Shown piece after piece: positions 22,976-34,834 of a DNA stretch of 64,000 bases. The stretch covers positions 11,852,651 through 11,916,650 of the forward strand of contig JAVMKO010000003.1 of assembly GCA_032164245.1 (NCBI GenBank), in the 5' to 3' direction. This DNA is from Sternotherus odoratus. Its lineage: Eukaryota > Chordata > Testudines > Kinosternidae. A program made the position numbers and the translations under genes. The stretch's first letter is position 1, and every line of letters starts with the position of its first letter. The notes beneath the pieces were generated by a model. That model saw nothing but the letters and a program-made list of their open reading frames with translations, did not search any database and had not been told where the DNA came from.

Positions 22976-24557
22976 CTTGTCATGCTGTCTGGAGTGGCTC
23001 ACGACCACCGGTGCCTACATCAGAGCAGACTGTCAAAAGCAGAGCAGACACCACAAACTGACAGAATGTTCTATAATTAGATCTCACCAACCCAGTACCA
23101 AATGTGAACTTCCAAAGTACTACAATAGTTTTATAATGGAGTCATAGACAGTCCCCTTAAAGAATTTTGCCACTCAGACAAGATGGACTATGCGATAAAT
23201 GGTCACTTCCATCAAAAATCACAAATATTCCAAATTACTCCTAGTCCCAGTCACTTACCCAGGAAGGAATACCAGTCACTTACCCAGGTTGAGTTGCATC
23301 CTAGATCTCACAACAAAGACAATGCTGGTAGCTAATTCTATAGTGAACTAACTAAAGATTTATTAGCTAAGAAAATAAACGAGTTATTGAGAGGTGAAAG
23401 CAAGTAAAAAATATGTACAAGTGAGTTGCAGTTTATAATTTCAAATCAAATGACAGTTGAGATGTAGTAATCTGCCAGTAATCCCAAAAGTCTTTTCAGG
23501 AGTCTTGGAATCTCCACTTTGCATCCAATACCCCTTCCTGCAAGAGTTCAAACAATCCAAAGATGACCATAACATAAGAACATAAGAAAGGCCGTACTGG
23601 GTCAGACCAACGGTCCATCTAGCCCAGTATCCTGTCTACCGACAGTGGAGAATGCCAGGTGCCCCGGAGTGAGTGAACCGAACAGGTAATGATCAAGTGA
23701 TCTCTCTCCTGCCATCCATCACCCCCCTCTGACAAACAGAGGCTAGCAACACCATTTCTTACCCATCCTGGCTAATAGCCATTAATGGACTTAACCTAAA
23801 TGAATTTATCCAGTTCTCTTTTAAACCCTGTTATAGTCCTAGCCTTCACAACTTCCTCAGGCAAGGAGTCCCACGGGTTGACTGTGCGCTGTGTGAAGAA
23901 GAACTTCTTTTTATTTGTTTGAAATCTGCTGCCCACTAATTTCATTGGGTGGCCCCTAGTTCTTATATTATGGGAACAAGTAAATAACTTTTCATTATTC
24001 ACTTTCTCCTTACCAGTCATAATTTTATATACCTCTATCATATCCCCCCTTAGTCTCCTCTTTTCCAAGCTAAAATGTCCGAGCCTCTATAATCTCTCCT
24101 CATATGGGGCCCATTCCAAACCCCTAATCATGTTAGTTGCCCTTCTCTGAACCTTTTCTAATGCCAATATATCCTTTTTGAGATGAGGAGACCACATTTG
24201 TACACAGTATTCATGCAGGATTTTCCCCTGAATACATATGTATATCTTCTCACAGAAAACAAGCTGGTAAGGTCACCACCCACATGGGCTCTTTCTATGG
24301 TAGTGGAGAGAGAGAGAAGTGCATTTAGAACCTTTGATCTGTGATCACCACACACAATGACTACTTGCCTTCAAATACAGAAGAATTAGCACTTTCCTGA
24401 TAAAGTTCTTCATTTGCATTAACCCATCAAAGAGAAAGTAGTATATACAGGGGTATAAAATGTAAATGTTTGCTATTACATCATAACAAGACTCAGATAA
24501 GTGGGAAAAAATGCATGTAACATTCCATTACTTTTCATGAAGTTTAAACATCAATAT
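22976..24557. repeat. Interspersed repeat family R1, copy 2, split by CR1
   Basis: Left part 22976-23570 and right part 24215-24557 together align with 11020-11925, in the same order and orientation. The CR1 at 23571-24214 is therefore a later insertion into it. The right boundary 'tcatgaagtttaaaca' abuts AT-rich sequence leading into the PLE. Confidence 0.7.
23571..24214 (-). pseudogene. CR1 LINE, ORF2 C-terminus and 3' UTR
   Basis: Well-preserved minus-strand copy. A 90-codon frame (23796-24068) encodes the CR1 ORF2 C-terminal tail ('[14 protein letters not shown]' ... '[16 protein letters not shown]' ... 'FKRELDKFI'), the conserved RxLRGDxI and WNxLP motifs of CR1 polymerases. The 3' end on the plus strand begins 'aacataagaacataagaa'. 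It is 5'-truncated near 24214. Relative integrity suggests one of the younger insertions here. Confidence 0.9.
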
Positions 24558-24574
24558 ACTTATTTATATTTATA

Positions 24575-25818
24575 CTTATATTTATTAGACACAACTGTGC
24601 TAATAAATGATGGGCACATACACACCACCCTATACCGGAAACCTACTGACTGCTACACTTACCTACATGCCTCCAGCTTCCATCCAGAACACACCACTTG
24701 ATTCATTGTCTACAGCCAAGCTCTAAGATACAACCGCATTTGCTCCAGTCCCTCAAAGAGAGACAAACACCTTCAAGATCTCTACCAAACATTTTTAAAA
24801 CTACAATACCCACCTGGGGAAGTGAAAAAAACAGATTGACAGAGCAAGAAGAGTACCCAGAAGCCACCTACTACAGGACAGGGCCAACAAAGACAAAAAC
24901 AGAACACCATTAGCCATCACCTTCAGCCCCCAACTTAAGCCTCTCCAACGCATCATCAAACACCTACAACCTATCCTGAAAGATTATCCCCCACACTCAC
25001 AGATCTTGGGAGACAGATCAGTCCTCGCTTACAGACAGCCCCCCAACCTGAAACAAATACTCACCAGCAACCACACAACAAAAACACTAACCGAGGTACC
25101 TATCCTTTAACAAAGCCCGATGCCAACTCCGTCCTCATATCCAATCAACTGACACCATCATAGGACCTAATCACATCAGCCATACCATCAGAGGTTCATT
25201 CACTTGCAAATCGACCAATGTGATATCTGCCATCATGTGCCAGCAATGCCCTTCTGCTATGTACATTGGCCAAACCGGCCAGTCTCTACTCAAAAGAATA
25301 AATGGACACAAATCTGACCTCAGGAATCATAACATTCAAAAACCAGTAGGCGAATACTTCAATCTTCCTGGCCATTCCATTAAAGATTTGATGGTTTCAA
25401 TTTTGAAACAGAAAAACTTCCAAAACAGACTAACGAGAAACTGAGGAATTGGAATTAATTTTCAAATTGGATACAATTAACCAGGGGCTAAATAGGACTT
25501 GCGAATGGTTCTCTCATTACACTAATTGATTGCATTTCCTGAGTTAATTTACCTGACACAGAAATCCATTTCAAAAGGTATTTTTTTCTCCTACTGATAA
25601 TGGGCCATCTACATTTAACAGCCCTCTTAGAATTGGTATGCTAATGTACAATTTTTTTTCTTTTTCTTTCCTTCTGTGTGTACAAATGCATCTTACTTCT
25701 GTTCCATTCTATGCATCAGATGAAGTGAGCTATAGCCCACGAAAGCTTATGCTGAAATAAACGAGGTAGTCTCTAAGGTGCTACAAGTATTCCTCGTTTT
25801 CTTAACTATACTAATACA
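24575..25818 (+). pseudogene. Penelope-like element: RT end, GIY-YIG domain, 3' UTR
   Basis: Plus-strand fragments in order: 'LLDTTVLINDGHIHTTLYRKPTDCYTYLHASSFHP' (24578-24692), the region downstream of the RT catalytic core in PLEs; a broken linker; then 'SAIMCQQCPSAMYIGQTGQSLLKRINGHKSDLR' (25223-25324), a GIY-YIG nuclease with YIG, Arg and His positions and a preceding CxxC; then 'LPGHSIKDLMVSILKQ'. A hammerhead-like tail follows at 25711-25762. Several frameshifts and stops make it inactive. The 5' end lacks most of the RT, as is common for 5'-truncated copies. PLE retrotransposons use RT plus GIY-YIG endonuclease for target-primed insertion. Confidence 0.88.
25711..25762 (+). other. Hammerhead-ribozyme-like motif in PLE tail
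   Basis: Order: CAGATGA, stem II GTGAGC..GCCCAC with an imperfect pair, GAAA, GC-TTAT-GC, TG. Expected core is CUGANGA; the second base is A here, so it is probably inactive. It lies in the PLE sense direction, roughly 270 nt downstream of the GIY-YIG frame. Confidence 0.5.
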
Positions 25819-26513
25819 CAAATAAATTGGCCTGGGGGGGCTTTGTCATGAGCTGGCACCTGGTCTGCCAGCATCACTGGATTTATTATTTGAATGGCAT
25901 GAATCTTCACACCTGTCATGCATGATACATAGGACATCTGTCATAGGATTGTTCACTTTGTGGTGATAAGACGAACCTGCAGTCCTTTATTCAGAAGCTA
26001 GGACCTGATCCTTAGAACTCTTACTACCAACAAAAGGACTCCTCAGATGGGTTTGCAGACTTGAGCACTTAGAAAAGTTCAATGTAAATTTTGCATATGT
26101 GTTAGCCGGTGGAAGAATCCCACAAAAATAAAAGGGGGGGTTAACTTTGAGCTTTCTATTAAAGATTTTCTTCCTCTGCTTCTTTTTCAGTCTTTCCCTA
26201 GTGGGAAGTAGATCCAATAACATTTGAGATGAACGTCCAAACTCACCAAATTAGAGTGGGTTTGAAATTAGGCTAAGCATGTCCATCCTTTACACAAATA
26301 TGTTGGCAGTCTGAGGAGGCTGCTGAGTGGATTATCTAGGTTGGACTAATTTGCAAACCTGAAATAGACTTCACTTAAACAGTGCTTGGATAGAAGAATT
26401 TGCATAACAAGCCATCATGCTTATCAAATACCCCTTGGGCTTTCTCTCTGTAGCGATCTTAGTTGTACCTATCCTGTTTTGGGGCTCCCCAAAGCAAAAG
26501 AGCAGATCTGGAT
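25819..26513. other. No feature recognised
   Basis: Mixed sequence. The short frame at 25987-26223 on the minus strand matches nothing I know. Confidence 0.45.
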
Positions 26514-26739
26514 TTCAGCACATTTAGAGAGGCAACGTGAGTGAGGTAATATCTTTTATTAGACCAACATCTGTTGGTGAGAGAGAGAAGCTTCTGAACC
26601 ACACAGCTCTTTTCCCGGTCTGGGAAAGGTACTTGAGTGTCACAGCTAAATGCATGGTGGAACAGATTGTTTAGCATTAGTGGTTTGCACATATTCTAAG
26701 GGACCCTTCAAGATAGAGCTCTGTGGGGTTCAAAAGCTT

Positions 26740-27703
26740 AAACATAAGAACATCAAAATTGTCATACTGAGTCAGATCAATCGTTCATCTAGCCCAGTAA
26801 TTTTCAACCTGTGGTTTGCAGACACCTAGAGGACCACAGACTAGGTCTAAATTTCCAACTGTGTTCACACTTCCTTCTGAAATTTTGTAGGAGGTCTACA
26901 AATGAAAAGTGTTTGAAAACCGCTTATCCAGCCCAGTGTCCTGTCTTCTGACAGTGGCCAATGCCAGGTGCTTCAGAGAGAATGAACACAAGAGGCAATC
27001 AAGTGATCCATCCCTGGTCATCCACTCCCAGCTTGCATCCCTGACCACCTTGGCTAAGAGCCATTGATTGATGAGCCTACCCTCTATGAATTTATCTAGG
27101 TCTTTTTTGAACCCCATTATAATTTTAAAATAAATGTTTCAGATATCTATCTACTGCCTTCATAACATCCCCTAGCAATGAATTAGACAGGTTGACTGTG
27201 TAAAGAAGTACTTCCTTTTGTTTGTTTTAAACCTGCTGCCTATTTCATTGGGTGATCAATGTATTATGTGATGGAGCAAAACACACTTACTAGTTCATTT
27301 TCTCCATACCAATCATGATTTTATAGACCTCTCTCATATCCCCAATCATATTTTTTCTAAGTTGAAGAGTCCCAGTCTTTTAATCTCTCTTCATACATAA
27401 GCTGTTCCATACCCTTAATCATTTTTGTTGCCCTTCTGTGTACTTCTTCCACTTCTAGTTTATCTTTTTTGAGATCGGGTGACCAGAACTGCATACAATA
27501 TTCAAGATATGGACATACCATAGATTTATATAGTGGCATTATATTTTCTGTCTTATCTATCCTTTCCTAGTGGTTCCTAACATTGTTATCTCTTTTGACT
27601 GCTGCTGCACATTGAGCAGATGTTTTCAGAGAACTATACACAATGGCGCCAAGATCTCTTTCTTCAGTGCTAACAGCTTAGTTAGACCCTATCATTTTGT
27701 ATG
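26740..27703 (-). mobile_element. CR1 LINE inserted in the PLE
   Basis: Minus-strand CR1 from the 3' end (plus text 'aacataagaacatcaaaatt') to ORF2 remnants ('cagaactgcatacaatattc' near 27485; 'accctatcattttgtatg' at the 5' edge). The 5-bp AGCTT lies on both sides (26735-26739 and 27704-27708), and removing the CR1 restores PLE text on both sides. A 131-bp hAT MITE is nested near its 3' end. Confidence 0.85.
26795..26925. mobile_element. hAT MITE, 131 bp, nested in CR1
   Basis: The ends CAGTAATTTTCAACCTGTGG and 'gtttgaaaaccgctt' are imperfect inverted repeats of the CAGTGGTTTTCAACC type. An 8-bp target duplication ATC(T/C)AGCC at 26787-26794 and 26926-26933 has one mismatch. Excision restores the CR1 text 'catctagcccagtgtcctgt'. 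Confidence 0.88.
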
Positions 27704-28082
27704 AGCTTGTCTCTCTCGCCAACAGAAAGTTGGTCCAATAAAAGATATTGCTTCACCGACCTTTTCTCTCATAATTTGGGACTGGCACAGCTACAACTGT
27801 GCTGCATTCAGCACTTTTAAGCTTTTAGAGGAATCCTGAAAACTTTCACTTAAGCCTTTTAGTCCACAGCTAATCGAACGTAAAGTAAGTTTTCACTTGA
27901 AGATCTGACAGAGTGCACAGGACTTCATATCTTTGTTATGGAAGAAAGTAAATTAGAGCTGGTGGTCCCAAAATTGAATAACTTAGTGCCAGTATGAAGT
28001 TAAAGGTTTTCCATCTTTTCTGCGTAGATGAACAGGAAGGGTGGCTAATGTGGACATCTGAGGTGTAACAATAAATACATAG

Positions 28083-28293
28083 AATCAGAGGAGTACCCAA
28101 GTTAGTCTGGATCTGCAAAAGCGACAGACTCTTGTGCCACCTTACACACTAACAAACATATTAGAGTATAAGCTTTTGTGGGCTAATGCCACTTCATCGG
28201 ATGGCATGCATCCGACAAAGTGGATATTAGCCCACGAAAGCTTATGCTCCAATACGTTTGTTAGTCTAAGGTGTCACAGAACTGTCGCTCTTT
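28083..28293 (-). mobile_element. PLE tail copy, fold-back (5'-inverted)
   Basis: The left part is the antisense PLE tail ('gttagtctggatctgcaaaa' ... 'agcttttgtgggctaatgcc'). From about 28208 the same sequence returns in the opposite orientation ('ccgacaaagtggatattagc' ... 'ttagtctaaggtgtcacaga'). A perfect 14-bp target duplication CAATAAATACATAG flanks it (28069-28082 and 28294-28307). Only the left arm carries the terminal tail, so in sense direction the 5' part is inverted. Confidence 0.88.
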
Positions 28294-28364
28294 CAATAAA
28301 TACATAGCACTTACGGTATATATCATGTCCATTCACAGAGCTTAAAAGCTTTGCAACAAGAGAT

Positions 28365-28505
28365 TAAATATCATTACACCATCTGTAACATGGGGAAGTC
28401 AAGGCATGAAGATGTTAGATGACTTGCCTAAGGTCATACAATGAGTCAGTGGCAGAACAGAACCCAGCTCCTCCAACTTCAATGTCTGCACCTACATACC
28501 AGATC
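28365..28505 (-). repeat. MIR-like ancient SINE
   Basis: 'gacttgcctaaggtcatacaatgagtcagtggcagaacagaacccagct' is the antisense MIR core. Confidence 0.8.
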
Positions 28506-29571
28506 ATGTTGTCTCCTATGGTACTCTCACAAAAAGATTACAGTAATGGGGTAGAGTATGTATCTTTTTCCATTTTCAGAGTGTATCCAAGCTGACTGAA
28601 AGACTGCCTAAAACAACGGCAGAGTGAAGGCTAGAGAAAAATGACATAATAGGGAGGGGACCACTGGTGACAATGCTTAATGGCAGTCAACAGTGCTATC
28701 TGATTGGCATCTCCTATGTAATGACGATGTATCTGGATTGTTGGCGCTCCAAAACCCAAAGTTTAGTGGACAATTTTGTTGATAAAACTTAAGTTTTCAT
28801 TTCTGGAGCATCAGTGAATGAATCAAATTTCTATCACCTGGGGGCCAGTAATGAAATTTCAAGGAGATCAAGGCTATTTAACAATAAAACTGTTCTCCCT
28901 TTCTGCACAGTGATCTGATACCCAAATTGGTGAAAATTTTTCATCCCAAAAGACAGTGCATTAGTTTCATGAATCACTATTTGTTTACCAAGTTATACAC
29001 ATACAATATGCCAGGCAAAGGCTAAAGTTTGAAATATAAGTTTCAGACATTAATCAAATGCTTTAGTTTTATAACAACATTTAGCTACACAGGGTTTTTG
29101 TTCCTCTCTCACTTAAACTGATGTACATCAGGAGTAAATCCTGGAATCAATGAAGTTATATTGATATATAGCTGGTGAGAGAATAATCAGGCCAACTGTG
29201 TGGGCACCTTCCAGTGCCCACACAGTATTTTGGTATTAGGTTTTTGTCTCATGTCCCATACTGCTTTTTAAGGTATACATTTAGTTCCGTTCCTGTTCCC
29301 CCCCCCTCCCCACCGCCCAGTTCTCAATATAGAGGTGGATAGGACATTTTGGCTTAACGACTCATTTCTTTCCTTTGGGATACAATGTGCAGTAAAGCTC
29401 ACAATACTTTTTGTCTGGAACTTTCAAAGAAGCCTGAAGGAGTTAGGCGTCTAATGACATTCATTGGTGTAGCAAAGTCCTTCAACTCCTTTGAAAGCCC
29501 CCATTTCTATGCCCTGCTGATATGAAGAGCCAATCAATCATGGGCTCAGCTTCCAGTAAAAGATCCTCTTT
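28506..29571. other. No gene seen
   Basis: Mostly AT-rich single-copy-looking sequence; a C-tract lies at 29300-29310. Confidence 0.45.
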
Positions 29572-29576
29572 CTCTC

Positions 29577-30285
29577 TGTAACAGGGTAGACACTCACCCC
29601 TGCGGCGCCTCCCGCTGGTCGATCGGGGAATCAGCTCCTCCAGCGTCTGGCACGCCCTCCGCAGGTTGATGGCCCGCTCCTGTTTTGGCCCCGTGTCCCT
29701 CCCAGACCCCGGTGCCCTCTAACTGCGGGTGCTGTACCCCTGCAGTACCCCCTTTGGTCTGAGGGTCTCCCCTCCCTGGGGGAACCCTCTACCCCCTATC
29801 CCTACCTCGCCTCAGAATGTGCCACTGCCAGTCACCACTTGCCCCCGCTCACTGAGGCAGACTGCAGTATCATGGCTTCTCATCACCGGCAAGGGGGGTT
29901 GGCCTGCTGCCGCTATCTCTAGCCCTGGGCTGCCCCCTGCAGCCCTGGTACTCCTGGGTCGGGCCTTCTGTCAGTCCCGGTGGCCTGGGGCTCTCTGGTT
30001 AGAGCCTGCCCAGCTCCCTCTTCCCTGCCCCAGCTCTGCCCTCACCCAGGTACCTGGTTTAAGCTCCTGCAGTCAGGCCTGTCTCCCTCTGAGTACAGAG
30101 GAGACTGTCTTTGTTTAGGCCCCTGCCTCTCAGCCTTTATACTCTGGCCTGAGTGTTTGGGGCGTGGCCTCCCAGGTGAGCCTACTCCCCAATCAGGCCT
30201 GGAAGCCTGCTAGCTCCTGGCCTTAACCCCTTCCTGGGCTATTTCCAGCCCCTTCCGGTAGGGGGCGGGTGGTCACCCCGCCACA
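29577..30285 (-). mobile_element. Solo LTR, family B, copy 1, 709 bp
   Basis: Plus-strand text runs TGTAACAGGG...CCCGCCACA with TG/CA ends. A perfect 5-bp target duplication CTCTC flanks it (29572-29576 and 30286-30290). On the minus strand a TATA-like 'gagtataaaggctgagagg' near 30140 is followed by GC-rich leader-type sequence, which suggests transcription on that strand. No internal coding region adjoins it. LTR retrotransposon class (endogenous retrovirus or Gypsy) is not resolved. Confidence 0.85.
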
Positions 30286-30290
30286 CTCTC

Positions 30291-32461
30291 CTTGCTAAGA
30301 AGAAATTTTGAGGCACCTCATGGAACCATGCAAACTTCATCTTTGTCCCCAGGCTTTTTAAGATGTAATTACTTTGAAGACTCATCCAAAGACATATTTT
30401 TGGTATCTGTATGTAAAATATTTCTAGCCATACTTTGTGTGTCAGACACATTGATGTTGTTGTACATTTCTTTTCAGCTCGATTATTATTCTAACACTGT
30501 AGCTAGGAGACAGCTCTGGAATTATCCTGGGCAAGGTGACACTAATGCCGAAAAATTCTAGCATCAGTAAAGTTTTCACATAGGAAATGCTTTAGAGAAG
30601 TGTTTGAACCAGATATAGTATGATCATACAAGGATGCCCTCAGGTCAGGAGCCCAATGCAAGTCTGCCCCATTAAGAATTCCCCAAATCAGGGAAACCCA
30701 AACCCAACTTGGGACCACAATTATGCCAATTTAGGAAGCTCGCAATTCAGGAAAATTAAGGATTACTGAAAAAACCTTCAGTGGAGAAACAGATGTAATG
30801 AATCTCTACTTAGTACATATATACCTAGTGCTATTACAGATAATACCCTATCTTTTCGGCCAGGTGCATGGAGGTTTATTAGCTGATCCCCTTTATTCAG
30901 TGATTCGTTTACCCAGTTATTGTTTTGACTCGCCTAAGCACCCAAAAGTGCCTTTTGGGGGATTATTTACATTAATAAACAACATAAATGATAATAAAGC
31001 TTACATGCTTTTAGATTCAGGCATCTAAATTGCATCCACTTAAATCCCAACATACAGAAAAAGACTGCAAAGTAACCTCATAATACTAAAGCAAAATGCC
31101 CTGTGAGAGCTAAGAAGAGAACCCAGGGCTCTTGTCTCCTACTCCTGTCTGGATGATCTATCGACTATGGATTCAATATTGGTGTAAACAATAATCATTA
31201 TATTTAGACAAACTTTAAACTACATGCTATTTCACCATGGCCAGTCCTGCATCAGCATAGTGAATTTTCCCCAGATTCATATACATCCCAGTCCAAAAGC
31301 CCATTCAGTGCAATCAACAGAAATATTAGGAGGATAAGGAAGGTATATAGGAGCAGGTCCTAAATGAGGACAAAAGCCTGGTTTGATGACAGATCACTTC
31401 TATTGTAATGATTGCTGTCGCTTGGTATCACTAGATGGAGACATGACTGAAATACTTGATCAAGAGGAGACTCTTGCCCTGCACTATAAAGCAGTCACCT
31501 CAGCCAGCTCTAGAAGCTGTTTTCTCTAACAGCTAACATAAATTTGCAGTAAACCAATAGAAAATCAGCCGGCTTTCTTAGCAGGTTAAAGTTGGTTTCC
31601 TTCTTTAAAAAAGATTTAATTTTTGCAAGTATGTGAATAGATACAACATGCACTGAAAAGAAAGCAGAATAAAATCAAAAGGGTAAATCTGCCCTTGTAA
31701 ACACTCAGATTATGAGAATGCATCCTCACATTCTACACACCCGTTCAGTTAATTTCAGTGTATCAAGGCAATTTGTTCTACATGTATGGTGCAACTATTC
31801 TGAGACTATATCTGCTGTTCCAGATACCATCTGCAGCAGAAGAGTTTTAACAGTTAAAGGCCTGATTCTTTTCTCACTTACACATGGTTAAAAATGGTCC
31901 TCAATTAAATGAATTCAGATTTATACCAGTCTAAGAGCGAGCAGAGCATGGCCCAAGAGACATATCAATCGTACAAGAAATTAAGCTTCATGGGATCAGA
32001 CAGTTTTCTTACGAATGTGTGTTATGTTGTACCTACAGGGCTCATCTCCATGGTGACAGGTGCTGTACAAAGGTCTAACAAAAAAAGTCACTGCCATGAA
32101 GATCTTACAATCCAAGAATAATGTGACAGACAATGGTGGTTACAACAAATGGGTGTTATTAACAAACAACAAGGCACCTTAAATGCTCTGCTTCCCTGCC
32201 TCTTTTTGCTCTCGGTCAAGCATATTATAAAAGACACTTCCGTCATTCAAGAAATGGGCTAGGTCCATATCCCATTTCAGTATTTTAAAAACTACTTCAA
32301 ACTATGAAATTAGCATTTGAAAATCAGATACCTCAACTGTACGGCAGCATTTTAATGCATCCATACGGTGTCTTTATTTTCATTTATAAACATAAGGAGT
32401 GATCATCCCAGGGTCTGGTCAGCTTTCCAGGAATTTCTATGAAATTGTGGAATTTAATTAT
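30291..32461. other. No gene seen
   Basis: Two kilobases of mostly AT-rich single-copy-looking sequence. Short frames (up to 89 codons at 30292-30561) lack recognisable motifs. Confidence 0.45.
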
Positions 32462-33445
32462 AGAATCATAGATGTGTAGGACTGTAAGAGACCTCAATAG
32501 CTCATCTAGACCAGTCCCCTGCACTTAAGGCAGGACTACATAATAACTAGACCATTCCTGAACAGTGTTTGTCTAACCTGTTCTTAAAAGCCTCCAGTCA
32601 TGAAGATTTCACAACTTCCCTGGGCAATTTGTTCCAGTGCTTAACCACCTTGACAGTTACAAAGTATTTCCCAATGTCCAACTGTGGCAGGGCGGCGACT
32701 AACCCCCGCGGCGCCTCCTGCTGGTCCGTCCGAGAATTAGCTCACCAGAATCCGGAGCGCCCTCTGCAGGCCAATGTCCCACTTGCTGTTCTGGCCCCGT
32801 GTCCCTCCCGGACCCCGGTGCCCTCTTACCAAGGGTGCTGCACCCCTGCAGTGCCCCCACAGTTCTTAGGGTCTCCCCTCCCTGAGGAACCCCCACCCTC
32901 TATCCCCACCTTGCCTCAGTCTAGGCAACTGCCAGTCACCACTTGCCCCCGTTCTCTGAGGCAGACTGCAGTATAATTGCCACTCATCACTGGCAAGGAG
33001 GGTTGGCCTGCTGGAGCCATGGGCTGCCCCCTGCAACCCTAGTACCTCTTGTTGGGCCTTCCCCTAGGCCCTGCAGCCTGGGGGTTTCTAGGCTGGAGCT
33101 TCCCCAACTCCTCCTGCCTTGCCCCAGCCCTGCACCAATCTAGGTACCTTGCTCAAGCTCCCAGCAGCCAGGCCTGTCTTCCTCTGCAATCAGAGGAGAC
33201 TCTCTCTCTCAGGCCCCTGCCTCTCAGCCCTTTTATAAGGGCCTGCTCTGTTTGTGGCATGGCCACCCAGCTGAGCCTGCTTCCCCAATCAGACCCGCTT
33301 TCCCTACTCAGCCTGGGAGCTGCTTGCCCCAGCCATAGCTCTTCCCAGGGCTGTTTTAAACTCTTCTCCACTGGAGTGGGGAAGTCACCCCACTACACCA
33401 ACCTAAACTTCCCTTGTCCAACCTATACCTCCCTTGCTGGGATGG
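32462..33445 (-). mobile_element. CR1 LINE fragment split by LTR
   Basis: Plus text 'agaatcatagatgtgtagga', 'gaccattcctgaacagtgtt', 'ttcccaatgtccaac' is interrupted by the LTR and resumes as 'ccaacctaaacttcccttg' at 33398, which is continuous CR1 text. The fragment ends near 33445. Confidence 0.85.
32683..33397 (-). mobile_element. Solo LTR, family B, copy 2, 715 bp
   Basis: TGTGGCAGGG...CCCACTACA with a perfect 5-bp target duplication CCAAC (32678-32682 and 33398-33402). It is about 700 bp of near-collinear sequence with copy 1. On the minus strand 'gcccttataaaagggctgagagg' near 33225 keeps the TATA-like motif. It was inserted into a CR1, so it is younger than that CR1. Confidence 0.9.
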
Positions 33446-33693
33446 GGGAAAAGTGGCAAGCCTTGGAGGGAGAAGCGGAGTGGCGGCATGGTCAGGAGAT
33501 GACGCAGAGGTGAGCTTGGACGTGCGGAGGTGTGAGGAGGGCCGCAACAAGTAACAGAAGGGGCGCAGAGGAACCGCTCCCCGTCCCAGCTCACCTTCGC
33601 TCCACCTCCTCCCCGGATAGAACACGGTTTCACTTATAACGCGGTAAGATTTTTTGGCTCCTGAGGACCGTGTTATATCAGGGTAGAGGTGTA
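33446..33693. mobile_element. Tc1/mariner or Tigger-like MITE, right half
   Basis: Ends with 'cgtgttatatcagggtagaggtgtata', preceded by 'ttataacgcggtaagatttt'. This is the terminal text of a turtle MITE that I recall with TA flanks and a GC-rich interior. The left terminus is missing; CR1 abuts instead. Confidence 0.55.
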
Positions 33694-34834
33694 TATATAA
33701 AATTTTAAACACACAGACACATGCCACACCTTTAGTTAAACTGGTACAACTGTGAGTTTAGACCAGGCCTTCAATTGTCTACCAGATTTCTGGACACAAT
33801 CAGACAGACTGGAATCTAAATGTTATCCTTTGTGCCTGCAATGCAATTAAATGCGGTCACAAAATTGGAAACTGGTTTAAAATAATAATAGTCATAAACA
33901 GGCCCTACATTTATTTAAAGTTTTCCCAGTTGAGTTTATTGGTATGGGATAAAGAGGAAAATTCCATCAGATTTAGGCCTGTGTTTTATTTTTATTACTC
34001 CATTTACATTTTTACTAGCCTTCAAGCATATTTATTTAAGCAAGAAGACATTCGCTCTGTCCTTCTGGATCACTCGGTCACTATGACCTTAATGGTTTTG
34101 AGCAGAGGCCCAGGATTCTTATAACTGTCTGAATTTCTGGGCAATTTAGAGCAAATATTTCTGTCAGCTTTTACTTTATTGCACGTGCAGATGCGCTCTC
34201 AGAAGAAACATGCATCATTACTCTACATTTAAAATAAGAGGGCTGGATAAATGTGGCAGAACAAGTCAAAGGAAATGTGTCCTTCTCATTGCATTCATTT
34301 ACCTAAATGGCTTTTACTACAAAGTGCAGCAAAACGTTTAGCATAACCAACCAATTCTATCTGATTTTTTGTGTGTGCGTGTGTGCACACATTTGAAGGA
34401 GAGGGCAATATGCCACCCTTTTCCCTCACAAGTCCATTTGTGTTCTATTCTTTTTTAAAACAAGGTGAAGAGAAAAGCACATCTGGTCTTTGTGTACTAA
34501 TTTCTTTTCTAACTAGAGTAGATTAGAGACCTGGCATCATTTATACACAGAAATGGTTTCAGGTTTTTTACCTTGACTATGCCCCTGCCAATCCCTGATC
34601 CTGAATGACTCTCCCATAATGCTCCCAAATGAGTTTATTAGTCAGAATTAGCATCAGCATGAGTTGTTATTAAAGTTGTTCAGCCATACTCAGCTGGTAC
34701 ATTGTAGCTCTATTGAAGCCAATGGAGCTATGCCAATATACACCTGCTGAGTATCTGGCCCACAGAAAGTTAACGGAGTTTCACTTGCAAAGGGAAAGTA
34801 GTTTTTGAGGGAAAGTAGGTTACAATGGTTTGAG
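33694..34834. other. Repeat-free block, possible conserved non-coding DNA
   Basis: No repeat termini. 33930-34360 is complex, single-copy-looking sequence with AT-rich motifs (e.g. 'cttttactttattgcacgtg'). A fragment of an amniote palindromic repeat ('gaagccaatggagctatgcc') lies at 34715-34765. Confidence 0.25.

Larger units (their letters stand above)
26527..27806 (+). mobile_element. PLE (second family), 5'-inverted, split by CR1
   Basis: Segment 26527-26712 is PLE tail sequence on the minus strand ('gtgaggtaatatctttta' on plus). At about 26714 the orientation flips and plus-sense PLE starts ('agagctctgtggggttcaaa'). It is cut by a CR1 (26740-27703) and resumes at 27709 ('gtctctctcgccaacagaaa') to the PLE end near 27806 ('ggcacagctacaactgtgct'). 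Direct repeats TTCAGCAC(A/T)TTTA flank the whole at 26514-26526 and 27807-27819, with one mismatch. This is the same tail-plus-inverted-5' layout as at 28083, 48504 and 58200. The hammerhead-like core is decayed. Confidence 0.78.

Noticed and set aside
28083..28293. A tRNA-derived SINE
   Set aside because: No A/B-box tRNA region is convincing, and the sequence matches the tail of PLE copies in this window that carry GIY-YIG coding text.
29577..33397. A provirus bounded by two family B LTRs
   Set aside because: The two LTRs have different target duplications and the interval has no provirus-like sequence; copy 2 sits in its own CR1 host.
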